DNA of 7,981 nt from Gammaproteobacteria bacterium (lineage in GTDB: Bacteria; Pseudomonadota; Gammaproteobacteria; SURF-13): contig JAMDBH010000157.1 of assembly GCA_023487615.1 (NCBI GenBank), positions 1 through 7,981 of the forward strand. The letters run 5' to 3'. The notes under the pieces were generated by a model. It saw nothing but the letters and a program-made list of their open reading frames with translations, was not told the DNA's origin and did no database searches. The position numbers and the translations under genes are program-made. Positions 1 through 5,474 of the stretch are shown piece after piece. The number at the start of each line of letters is the position of its first letter. Position 1 is the first letter of the stretch.

Positions 1-21
1 CTTCCCCCTTCAAGGGGGAAG
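1..21. repeat. GC-rich perfect hairpin at window edge
   Basis: Positions 1-10 (CTTCCCCCTT) and 12-21 (AAGGGGGAAG) are exact inverse complements around a single C, so a stem of about 8 bp with a short loop can form. It may extend beyond the window edge. No T-run follows, so it is not a classic intrinsic terminator on the + strand. Similar pyrimidine/purine hairpins occur as dispersed intergenic repeats in proteobacteria. It could also end the preceding gene, which is not visible. Confidence 0.5.
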
Positions 22-79
22 GAGTGACTAGGCGGCATATTTATGTCGTTAGGTATAAAAGCTTTTCTGAGGAAACCGC

Positions 80-259
80 ATGGATAAAAAACTGCTCGAA
101 ATTCTGGTTTGCCCACTCTGCAAAGGCCCATTGGTTTACAAAAAAGACCAAGCCGAACTCATCTGCAAGGCCGACCGGTTAGCCTATCCGATCCGTGATG
201 ACATCCCCGTGATGCTGGAGCAGGAGGCGCGCCAGCTAACCCCTGACGAAGAAGTATAG
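80..259 (+). CDS. Trm112/YcaR-family small zinc-ribbon-like protein
   Basis: This 59-residue protein begins [18 protein letters not shown] and matches the Trm112-like family that includes E. coli YcaR (about 60 residues). A CPLC pair (C11, C14) and a third cysteine (C29, in LICK) are visible, followed by the family's [11 protein letters not shown] segment (residues 36-46). In eukaryotes and archaea Trm112 proteins are activating partners of methyltransferases; the bacterial role is less clear. The ATG follows a good ribosome site (GAGGA at 69-73, 6 nt spacing). Directly upstream of kdsB is the usual place for this gene in gammaproteobacterial LPS gene clusters. The stop codon (257-259) overlaps the first two bases of the inverted-repeat element. 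The family call is firm; the exact function is not known from sequence. Confidence 0.93.
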   Translation: MDKKLLEILVCPLCKGPLVYKKDQAELICKADRLAYPIRDDIPVMLEQEARQLTPDEEV

Positions 260-399
260 GGCGCCTCTAAAATGCGTCTTTTGCTTCAATACGGTGTTGC
301 AGCTTGTCTGCGCTGCTCACATACTGGCGTGTATGCTGCGCTGCTCGACGGCGCTGCGCCTTGTCTTGAAGCAAAATCCATCATTTTAAGAGGCGCCCT
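258..399. repeat. 142-bp inverted-repeat element (MITE/REP-like) between the Trm112-like gene and kdsB
   Basis: The ends are perfect 11-bp inverted repeats (258-268 AGGGCGCCTCT; 389-399 AGAGGCGCCCT). Inside them the complementarity continues imperfectly: AAAATG on the left against CATTTTA on the right, then TTTTGCTTCAA (280-290) against TTGAAGCAAAA (365-375). The centre holds a small dyad, CATAC (319-323) and GTATG (330-334 plus the following base), flanked by two direct copies of GCGCTGCTC (310-318, 338-346). The whole sequence could fold into a long cruciform or RNA hairpin. It has no coding capacity. It looks like a small non-autonomous mobile or dispersed repeat. It fills the gap between the two genes almost exactly. 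Confidence 0.75.
388..393 (+). promoter_or_regulatory. Shine-Dalgarno of kdsB inside the repeat's right end
   Basis: AAGAGG lies 9 nt before the GTG start of kdsB and is the only convincing ribosome site there. Its last five bases belong to the 11-bp terminal repeat. If the element folds in mRNA, this site would be paired with CCTCT at 264-268, so folding could reduce kdsB translation. The effect on translation is inference; the positions are read directly. Confidence 0.6.
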
Positions 400-402
400 G
401 TA

Positions 403-1170
403 GTGGCAGAATTTAGCGTCATCATCCCGGCGCGCTACGCCTCCACGCGCCTGCCCGGAAAGCCGTTGCGCGAAATCGCCGGCAAACCGCTTATTGAACA
501 TGTACTGCGGTGCGCGCAGGCGAGCGGCGCCGAGCAGGTGATCGTCGCCACGGATGATGAGCGCATCGCGCAAGCGGTAAAAAAATTGGGCGGGCAGGTG
601 TGCATGACCTCGGCGCAGCATCGCTCCGGCACCGAACGCCTGGCCGAAGTGGTCAGCACGATGCGTCTCCCTAAGGATTGCATTGTTGTCAATCTGCAAG
701 GTGATGAGCCGCTCATCCCGCCACGCATCATTCACCAGGTCGCTGACAATCTTGAAAAACATCCACCCGCCAGCGTGGCGACCCTATGCGCCGCGCTGGA
801 ACACGCCGCCGATCTGTTCGATCCGCATGTTGTTAAAGTAGTGAGAGACAGAGAAGATTATGCGCTGTACTTCAGCCGCGCGCCAATACCTTGGGACCGC
901 AGCGCCTTTGCCGATGACAACGTGCGCGAGTTGCCGCACCCGCACTACTTCCGGCACATCGGCATCTACGCCTACCGCGCCGGTTTCATCCAGGAGTATG
1001 CGAACTGGCCGGAGTGCGAGCTGGAGAAGGCTGAGGCCCTGGAGCAACTGCGTGTGCTGTGGAACGGCCGCAAGATCCATGTCGCCGAGGCGTTGGAATT
1101 GCCGGGGCCGGGGGTGGATACCGAGGCGGACCTGACGCGCGCCGAGGCGTTGCTGGCATCGACCAAATAG
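403..1170 (+). CDS. kdsB: 3-deoxy-manno-octulosonate cytidylyltransferase (CMP-KDO synthetase)
   Basis: KdsB transfers CMP from CTP to KDO, giving CMP-KDO for the inner core of lipopolysaccharide; it is cytoplasmic. The 255 residues match the family's usual 245-260. Visible motifs are the nucleotide-binding [14 protein letters not shown] (residues 9-22), [11 protein letters not shown] (73-83), NLQGDEP (97-103, with metal-binding D101), [13 protein letters not shown] (154-166), the [11 protein letters not shown] stretch (185-195), LEQLRVLW (213-220) and PGPGVDT (234-240, second metal-binding Asp at 239). The start is GTG, chosen because the family's conserved N-terminus (short lead, then [10 protein letters not shown]) begins here and a ribosome site lies 9 nt upstream. 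The Trm112-like gene precedes it, probably cotranscribed, through an inverted-repeat element. It is convergent with the next gene, 41 nt away, and no clear terminator is visible between them. Confidence 0.97.
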   Translation: MAEFSVIIPARYASTRLPGKPLREIAGKPLIEHVLRCAQASGAEQVIVATDDERIAQAVKKLGGQVCMTSAQHRSGTERLAEVVSTMRLPKDCIVVNLQGDEPLIPPRIIHQVADNLEKHPPASVATLCAALEHAADLFDPHVVKVVRDREDYALYFSRAPIPWDRSAFADDNVRELPHPHYFRHIGIYAYRAGFIQEYANWPECELEKAEALEQLRVLWNGRKIHVAEALELPGPGVDTEADLTRAEALLASTK

Positions 1171-1211
1171 GATGAGCAGCTTGGGATCTTTAGTAGTGCA
1201 GCGAAAGGAGG

Positions 1212-2420
1212 CTATTGATTCCTTTTGAGACGAAACAGCCCATGAGTGTTGCTATCGCTGGTGAAATACAGCGCGCCATCCGGGCCGATAGCGACACCCG
1301 CGGGCCGCGCCCAGCGTCCGCCGTCTTCCAGCTGAAACCCGGTGATCAGATCATCGACCCGCTGCGCCTGACCATTCTGAAACCGCACGGCGACGATCTT
1401 CGGTGGCCGCCGCGTGGCCGCGTCACCGAAAAAACCGCCACTGGATTTTGTGCCCCAGGAACCGTGCAATGCCACAATGGCATTGAACTCAAGCGCCTTG
1501 TCCATCGCGCCTTGCGGCACAAAGGTCATACCCAACGGAGCATTGCGCGACGGGAAGGTCACCACCGGCGTCACGACATCCTGCATAGGCCGCGGCGGGT
1601 TGCGCTTGATGCACTCATCCCGCTTGATGCGTTGACCGTCGTATTGAAACCAGGGCATGCCATGAAATGATCCGGCATCGATACGGCTGAAATATTCCGG
1701 TGGCTGCTCATAACCCAAATGATCGGGCCCATTATTGCTGGCGTACAGCACGCCGGTGGCCGGGTGCCAGGCAAACCCCACGGCATTGCGCAGCCCCGAG
1801 GCATAGGTCTCCCATTTCGCCTTACCGCCGTCTTCGCGCAACACCATAATGCCGCCACGGCGATCATTAAACGGATAAGGTTCACCGAGATATTGATCGC
1901 TGCAATTGCTGCTGATACCCAGGCTCACATATACCCGCCCGTCAGGGCCGACACCCACGGTGCGGCTGTTGTGCCCGCCACCGCCGGGCAAGGCGGCCAA
2001 CAATTTCACCGCGTCTGCTGCAAGTTTTTTCTGGCCGGGCCGATAGGGCGCACGATACAAGCCATCAGTGCGCGCAATGAGGATTTCACCCGGCCGGAAC
2101 GCTACACTGTGCGGATAGTCGTCAAGCGTCACCAATATCTGGGGGGCGGTATAAGGCGGCGGTAAACGATAAACATTACCGGACTTGGAACCGATGAACA
2201 GATCGCCGTTGCTGGAAAACGTTAACAAGCGTGGACCATCAAGCACGTCGGTCAAAAGCTCAAGCTGATACCCCTTCGGCACCCGCGCAAGCCGGTGCTC
2301 ACCGTCAACAGTAATGACCTGTTTCTGGTAGGTCAGCTTCTCAACAGATGCCTCCGCCACTGCCGTGACGAGGCAGCAGAGAAATAAAAAGCCCGCTTTG
2401 GAAGTAGAGATCAAGCTCAT
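1212..2420 (-). CDS. Secreted PQQ-dependent sugar dehydrogenase / L-sorbosone dehydrogenase-like protein
   Basis: The 402-residue protein belongs to the soluble quinoprotein (six-bladed beta-propeller) family that includes soluble glucose dehydrogenase and L-sorbosone dehydrogenase. These oxidise sugars or aldoses in the periplasm using PQQ. Residues 1-24 form a signal peptide (hydrophobic GFLFLCCLVTAVA, cleavage likely after AEA). Family motifs are GGGGHNSRTVGVGPDGRVYV (146-165; H150 is the probable counterpart of the catalytic histidine of glucose dehydrogenase), ASGLRNAVGFAWHP (207-220), NNGPDHLG (229-236), ALHGSWG (317-323) and RPAGVAIGPDGALYFTSDS (372-390). C173 and C270 could form a disulfide. 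The substrate cannot be told. The ATG fits the signal peptide but has no clear ribosome site, and a repeat abuts it. Many family members are annotated only by homology, so actual PQQ use is not proven. Confidence 0.88.
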   Translation of the reverse strand: MSLISTSKAGFLFLCCLVTAVAEASVEKLTYQKQVITVDGEHRLARVPKGYQLELLTDVLDGPRLLTFSSNGDLFIGSKSGNVYRLPPPYTAPQILVTLDDYPHSVAFRPGEILIARTDGLYRAPYRPGQKKLAADAVKLLAALPGGGGHNSRTVGVGPDGRVYVSLGISSNCSDQYLGEPYPFNDRRGGIMVLREDGGKAKWETYASGLRNAVGFAWHPATGVLYASNNGPDHLGYEQPPEYFSRIDAGSFHGMPWFQYDGQRIKRDECIKRNPPRPMQDVVTPVVTFPSRNAPLGMTFVPQGAMDKALEFNAIVALHGSWGTKSSGGFFGDAATRRPPKIVAVRFQNGQAQRVDDLITGFQLEDGGRWARPAGVAIGPDGALYFTSDSNTHGLFRLKRNQ

Positions 2421-2525
2421 TGTATGACTATATGAACTGTATAATCCTGCAACTATCTATGATAGTCATACAATCAACTTGACCCCTCTGGTGCCTCTTA
2501 TAGTCATACAATGGACATGACCTCT
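2419..2525. repeat. Repeat cluster with 14-bp inverted and 26-bp direct copies
   Basis: ATTGTATGACTATA at 2419-2432 is a perfect inverse complement of 2499-2512. A second copy of the core in the latter orientation lies at 2462-2474. The two like-oriented copies extend to 26 bp (2462-2487 and 2500-2525; 22 of 26 identical, 38-bp period) and on the - strand read as a GGGGTCA/GAGGTCA start followed by ATTGTATGACTAT. The general form, a GGGGTCA block followed by an AT-rich TGAC block, resembles repeats I associate with REP-type Y1 transposases, and a remnant of such a transposase lies 2.2 kb away. The link is inference. The cluster covers the region where promoter and ribosome site of the dehydrogenase gene should be. 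Confidence 0.65.
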
Positions 2526-2542
2526 TTGACTCTAGATAGAAA

Positions 2543-3163
2543 TTATTCTTCATCGTAAAAAACGCTTTGGCCGTTCTCTGTTTTCCAGTCAACCCAAAAG
2601 CGGTTGCCATTAAAAAACATGATATTGAGATCTTTCCCTTGCCACAAGATACAAAGTAAATCTTCATGCTCGGAAACCGCTTTTGTCAGATAGCCTACTG
2701 CTTTTTTGTAGATAGTTCTTAGCGCATACCAAATAACAACAAGGGTTATACAAAGTGCCAGGAGCCCCGGCTTGCTTGTCATAAACGCATACACCAAACC
2801 AACAAAGGACAACCAGATAAAGCCAGAGCGAATTATGCCAAAAATCGCCATGCTCGGGTGAAAAATGAAAAAGGCAATCAGTAAAACTGGAAGTGCCAAA
2901 AGCATCAGCCAGTTTTTAGAAACAAGAGCCCAAACGATAAAACCGAGTACGGCGATGTACGGAAGCAACATCAAGAAAACGGTTTGTGCGCGTAAAACAC
3001 CAGGCGCATAAATCCCACTTTGTGCCCAATTCAAGGCAACGCTCCGATCAACGCCTGGCTGGGCAACGCCTTCCATAATTGCTTTCTTGAACTCTTGAAA
3101 GCTTTTGAATGGGAAATGGCTCAATTCCTCAACCTTGGTTATTTTTTTCTGTTCTTGATTCAT
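2543..3163 (-). CDS. Hypothetical multi-spanning membrane protein
   Basis: This 206-residue protein matches no family I recognise. It has a polar, Lys/Glu-rich N-terminus (1-55), then about four hydrophobic segments (roughly 62-82, 85-102, 106-127 and 131-151), a basic turn (RTIYKKAVGYLTK) and a soluble C-terminal stretch of about 45 residues ending in DEE. The C-terminal part (ILWQGKDLNIMFFNGNRFWVDW) is rich in aromatics. The ATG at 3163 is preferred, with a weak GAGAG upstream; the frame stays open to a TTG at 3220 that would add 19 residues. The gene looks AT-richer than its core neighbours, which fits horizontal acquisition. It lies in an accessory block and shares orientation with the cassette-like genes, but I see no attC-type site on either side. 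Confidence 0.7.
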   Translation of the reverse strand: MNQEQKKITKVEELSHFPFKSFQEFKKAIMEGVAQPGVDRSVALNWAQSGIYAPGVLRAQTVFLMLLPYIAVLGFIVWALVSKNWLMLLALPVLLIAFFIFHPSMAIFGIIRSGFIWLSFVGLVYAFMTSKPGLLALCITLVVIWYALRTIYKKAVGYLTKAVSEHEDLLCILWQGKDLNIMFFNGNRFWVDWKTENGQSVFYDEE

Positions 3164-3355
3164 CGTGGATTCAACTCTCAAGTGCAACAGGTTAACAAGG
3201 TTCTGGTTTTGAGGAAACAAATGGTCTACTTTCTTGACACCGTCGCATGGCCGCTACAGCCTCAAAATTTGAATTCACCGGATCGGGCAATCACAGCTTG
3301 CATGGGTCCGGTGGAATGATGGGATAGGCCATGCACACGAGCTTCCAGCATTCGG
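3164..3355. other. Non-coding gap with nested inverted repeats
   Basis: No convincing gene lies here. Two nested exact inverted repeats are visible: GCATGGCC (3245-3252) with GGCCATGC (3327-3334), and inside them CACCGGA (3276-3282) with TCCGGTG (3307-3313). The arms lack the RYYYAAC/GTTRRRY core sites of an integron attC, so this is not called one. It may act as a terminator-like or recombination structure downstream of the 226-residue gene, but nothing proves this. Confidence 0.35.
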
Positions 3356-4036
3356 TTACTTCAGTGGAGATCCGGTTTCAAAATGGATGACTAGGTGGGC
3401 AGCACGCTGCCAGAGCGTATCGCGCCCACATCCAAGGTGTTCCAAGAGGTACCGGAGGGTATGCGGATAGGCTAGAGCGGAGGCGGGAACGTAATGCCCG
3501 CCAGCCCATTGGCCTGCACCCGCCATCAGCAGGTTGTTGTAAAGCTCGATGAGTGTCTCGTGTGTTGCTTTGAACTCGGTCATCACCTTTTGAACATCGG
3601 GGTTGCTATCGCAGTAATCGAGTAGGGCCACTAGAGCCCTCTCAGATTGTTGACTGCTTCTCGAGCGCATTTGGTGCATTATGTTCTCGAGGTCATAGGG
3701 GTCGAACTTTGGGTTTGGACCAAGGTTGTAAGAGATACGTTCAAGTGCCAGAGTAGGGAGACCGACGTAGTGCCTTGAAGGGCTGCCAGGGCCCGAAAGT
3801 AACCTTGCGGCGAGACGCGCTGCCAAGGAACGAGATGCGATTCCGTAAATAAAGCTCAGCACCAGTGCGAGTATTCCAGCCTTCCAGCCGAATGCGACAA
3901 AAGATGCGACCAAGAGGCCAACCAGAAAAATGCTTAGGAAGACACCAATGTGGGCCTTGTACGTACCATGCAGAAAGCCATTCAGTACCACCAAGAAGGC
4001 CGTCAGAGCGAGTGAAGCGTGCAGGACGTAAATCAT
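3356..4036 (-). CDS. Hypothetical membrane protein, likely integron cassette gene
   Basis: This 226-residue protein is of unknown function. The N-terminal 80 residues carry three hydrophobic segments (about 4-22, 29-49 and 51-66) followed by a basic stretch (SRSLAARLAARLL, 68-80). The remaining ~145 residues look soluble and mostly helical, with charged stretches such as YDLENIMHQMRSRSSQQSE (114-132). The ATG lies 40 nt after the attC-like site, as is usual for the first gene after a cassette junction. It has no Shine-Dalgarno of its own; instead it overlaps the stop of an 11-codon leader ORF as ATGA, which suggests translational coupling. The downstream end (TAA at 3358-3356) has no recognisable attC, so the cassette boundary on that side is lost or was never present. 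The reading frame is convincing; the function is unknown. Confidence 0.72.
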   Translation of the reverse strand: MIYVLHASLALTAFLVVLNGFLHGTYKAHIGVFLSIFLVGLLVASFVAFGWKAGILALVLSFIYGIASRSLAARLAARLLSGPGSPSRHYVGLPTLALERISYNLGPNPKFDPYDLENIMHQMRSRSSQQSERALVALLDYCDSNPDVQKVMTEFKATHETLIELYNNLLMAGAGQWAGGHYVPASALAYPHTLRYLLEHLGCGRDTLWQRAAHLVIHFETGSPLK

Positions 4037-4068
4037 AGTTGTCGGCCGACAGTGACTCGACGCATCAT
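4033..4068 (-). CDS. Short leader ORF (11 residues) overlapping the 226-residue gene
   Basis: The - strand reads MMRRVTVGRQL then TGA, and that TGA overlaps the next ATG as ATGA (4036-4033). The first ATG lies 8 nt after the attC-like site, whose terminal GTTAGGC supplies an AGG about 9 nt before it. Short ORFs that aid translation of a ribosome-site-poor cassette gene are known in integrons, for example ORF-11 at attI1. That this one does so is inference; a frame this short with a good overlap could also arise by chance. Confidence 0.4.
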   Translation of the reverse strand: MMRRVTVGRQL

Positions 4069-4076
4069 GGTTGTTG

Positions 4077-4125
4077 GCCTAACGTGCCAGCTCAGGGGCG
4101 CGCCGCTTGCGGCGCGGCGTTGGAC
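4077..4125 (-). other. attC-like integron recombination site (short or partly deleted)
   Basis: Read on the - strand, the site begins with GTCCAAC (4125-4119; fits RYYYAAC) and ends with GTTAGGC (4083-4077; fits GTTRRRY). Between them is a perfect hairpin, GCGCCGC-AA-GCGGCGC, and a CTGAGCTGGCAC segment resembling the inner-site arm next to R' in environmental attC sites. R'' and R' can pair over six of seven positions counting one G-T. The left arm lacks a matching inner site, so at 49 bp it is shorter than typical attC (about 57 bp or more) and may have lost about 10 nt. Position supports the call: the stop codon of the upstream gene lies 7 nt before R'' and the next gene starts soon after R'. 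No integrase gene or second attC is in the window. Confidence 0.62.
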
Positions 4126-4132
4126 AGATGGC

Positions 4133-4567
4133 TCATTCGTGGATTCCCAGTTCTGTTGCCATCAGAAGTATTGCCTTCGTGCGCTTTTGCTCGAAGTCTT
4201 CGTTTGGGATGTTCTGAAGAGATATATTGGCCCGAAGCACTTCGTCATAAGCCGCAAAAGTTTCGGAAGAAAAAAATGCCTGTACCAAGCCACGCGATTT
4301 CTCAATCAGTTCCCATGTCTCTGATCGAGCTTCTGTGACTCTGGTAACGCCGTTATATGCTGCCTTCTTGGACTGAAGTCCTTGGTCAAGTGCATCTGTT
4401 GCCCATAGACTTAGCGCGCGGACAGCATCTTGGAAGATGGTGAATTTAATCTCAAGTTTTTTCTGACTCTTCCAAATGACGCGATGTTGGAGCCAAGAAA
4501 GAACGAGGGGAGAGAGCACCCCAGACAAAAGCCCTGCAATGATAGCTTCCATTATTTTGTCATCCAT
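4133..4567 (-). CDS. Hypothetical membrane-anchored protein, likely integron cassette gene
   Basis: This 144-residue protein matches no named family I can identify. It starts with one hydrophobic segment (residues 7-25, AIIAGLLSGVLSPLVLSWL), followed by a basic stretch (QHRVIWKSQKKLEIK, 27-41) that predicts a cytoplasmic remainder. Residues 40-144 look largely alpha-helical, possibly with coiled-coil character around 75-95 and 120-135. A single N-terminal anchor with a helical cytoplasmic domain is frequent among integron cassette proteins of unknown function. Its TGA ends 7 nt before the attC-like site. No attC is seen upstream; the nearest block there is a transposase remnant. The ribosome site is weak (GGCGG, about 12 nt before the ATG). 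Confidence 0.72.
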   Translation of the reverse strand: MDDKIMEAIIAGLLSGVLSPLVLSWLQHRVIWKSQKKLEIKFTIFQDAVRALSLWATDALDQGLQSKKAAYNGVTRVTEARSETWELIEKSRGLVQAFFSSETFAAYDEVLRANISLQNIPNEDFEQKRTKAILLMATELGIHE

Positions 4568-4688
4568 CGCCGACCATTACCGCCGTTTGTCTTCAATCAC
4601 CACATCGGGTTCTTTGCTGTAGGTCGGTCTAGCCAACTGCGGATCGGGGAGTGCATTCGGGGTCGTGCATTCGGGGTCAGTTCTAACA
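4568..4688. other. Gap between transposase remnant and cassette gene
   Basis: I find no supportable gene here. A - strand frame stays open from 4786 to 4577, but it starts inside the transposase remnant in another frame and passes through a tandem repeat, so I treat it as accidental. The stretch contains the 14-bp tandem duplication listed separately. Confidence 0.4.
4651..4678. repeat. Perfect 14-bp tandem duplication
   Basis: GTGCATTCGGGGTC occurs twice without a gap (4651-4664 and 4665-4678). A degenerate third piece (ATCGGGGA) lies just before it at 4643-4650. On the - strand the units begin GACCCCGAATGC, directly after the end of the transposase remnant. GACCCC-type repeats close to the gene are typical for REP-associated transposases, so this is probably part of that element's end. 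Confidence 0.7.
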
Positions 4689-5052
4689 TTACAACACCCC
4701 CTTCGGGCCTTTCTCATACTTCCGCCGCTCGGCTTACCGTCATACAGTGTACCCCGAAATGCTGCCCGATCTGTGCCATCATACAAGCGCCTGACAGGTA
4801 AGCCTGAGCCATCGCCTCATCGTTATTCGGGTGACGTATCCGGTACTCATCCGGCGATAAGGCGACCAATCTTCGATGGGTCTTGGAAACCTCCCGTAGC
4901 GCTTCGGGGTTTTTTGTCTGCCGGTGGCGTTCCACAAAAGCATCATCACCTAGCAACAGTTGATGACGGATCTTCTGCATGGGGCTGGGCAAGCCCCTGC
5001 CCGCCATCACAAATTGGCGATAGCGTTTGAGCGTTTTGCTTCGCTGCGCTCG
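4689..5052 (-). pseudogene. C-terminal remnant of REP-associated Y1 (IS200-like) transposase, truncated and frameshifted
   Basis: The - strand reads KTLKRYRQFVMAGRGL, then QLLLGDDAFVERHRQ, DEAMAQAYLSGA and IGQHFGVHCMTVSRA. This is the typical C-terminal part of REP-associated tyrosine transposases: an LGDEAFV segment, then DEAMA-AY-SGA and a helix-turn-helix with GVHY-TVSR. The N-terminal Y1 catalytic domain (HUH motif and tyrosine) is missing; the frame is closed by the TAG of the 80-residue gene at 5055-5053. After SRA the original frame ends in EV and TGA (about 4714), whereas the neighbouring frame continues RKYEKGPKGVL to TAA at 4691-4689. That fits a 2-nt loss near 4722-4730. The first in-frame start is GTG at 5010, without a ribosome site. 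It is not functional. Confidence 0.8.
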
Positions 5053-5295
5053 CTACTTGGGATAAATGACGGGGGCGAGTGGGAGACCGGCACGTATCTT
5101 TGACAATGTATCCCTCAGGAAAGTAAGTTCAATTTCAGCGGTAGCGTCCCTCTCTTGGACTTTCTCTTTTTCGACCAGACGATCAGCAAAGAAATTTTCG
5201 AGCTGGTCGCGTGGTGTCGTGTGTACGAGTGACGAAAAGTCAAAGGCGACCTCTTTTCCAAGATCGCGGCCCCGATAGTAGTTCACCTCTATCAT
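5053..5295 (-). CDS. Hypothetical 80-residue protein
   Basis: I do not recognise this protein. It begins MIEVNYYRGRDLGKEVAFDF, has no signal peptide or membrane segment, and has a central region (about 29-68) rich in Glu, Lys, Arg and Asp that looks helical (DQLENFFADRLVEKEKVQER then AEIELTFLRDTLSKI). It ends in a proline-containing tail, LPLAPVIYPK. A strong purine-rich ribosome site (AAGGAAAGGAA, 5301-5311) precedes the ATG, which makes a real gene likely. It is followed at once by the transposase remnant, so its C-terminus could be native or could have been set by that insertion. Size and charge would allow a small regulator or an antitoxin-like protein, but no domain supports either. Confidence 0.6.
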   Translation of the reverse strand: MIEVNYYRGRDLGKEVAFDFSSLVHTTPRDQLENFFADRLVEKEKVQERDATAEIELTFLRDTLSKIRAGLPLAPVIYPK

Positions 5296-5474
5296 GCCAA
5301 TTCCTTTCCTTACATAGTAAGATCAGCCGTTTCCGGCCAAGCAATCGGGCCACCACTTACCGAAGATTCGGAGTTGGTGAGCCATCGTGCTTCCGGCGCA
5401 AAAACAGAGCAAGGCGTCAAGTTCATTGCATGCTTACCATAGTTCCCGCTCCCCATCGAACCGATGGAACTGCT
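5296..5474. other. Intergenic stretch with small hairpins
   Basis: There is no convincing gene. A 20-codon - strand frame (MAHQLRIFGKWWPDCLAGNG, ending about 30 nt before the 80-residue gene) is open but lacks support. A stem GCCG-GAAA-CGGC on the - strand near 5325-5345 has a GNRA-type loop and lies in the leader of the 80-residue gene. A second hairpin, CCATCG-AAC-CGATGG (5453-5467), lies within outer arms AGTTCC/GGAACT (5441-5446, 5466-5471) just after the 50-residue gene. Confidence 0.35.
5441..5471 (-). terminator. Possible weak terminator hairpin after the 50-residue gene
   Basis: The inverted repeat begins 4 nt after the TAA of the small gene. The 6-bp stem has a 3-nt loop and could extend in alternative pairings. 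No T-run follows on the - strand, so it would be Rho-dependent or only stabilise the 3' end, if it acts at all. Confidence 0.25.

Noticed and set aside
286..762. A 158-codon - strand frame across the repeat and the 5' part of kdsB
   Set aside because: It is antisense to the firmly identified kdsB and runs through the inverted-repeat element; no ribosome site or recognisable protein.
1171..1211. A terminator between the convergent kdsB and dehydrogenase genes
   Set aside because: No stem followed by a T-run is visible in the 41-nt gap on either strand.
1719..2165. A 148-codon + strand frame inside the sugar dehydrogenase
   Set aside because: It is a shadow of a well-supported gene on the opposite strand and has no family features.
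3164..3220. Extension of the membrane protein to a TTG at 3220 (225 residues)
   Set aside because: The ATG at 3163 is a better start, and the extra 19 residues show no recognisable feature.
4077..4125. Reading the attC-like site on the + strand instead
   Set aside because: The core consensus is symmetric, but the gene stops, gene starts and the inner-site arm only make sense on the - strand.
4019..4338. Two + strand frames of about 100 codons over the attC-like site
   Set aside because: They cross the recombination-site hairpin and run antisense to the 144-residue gene; no support for coding.
4577..4786. A 69-codon - strand frame spanning the transposase end and the tandem repeat
   Set aside because: Its start is an internal Met in a different frame of the transposase remnant, and the perfect 14-bp duplication lies within it; probably accidental.
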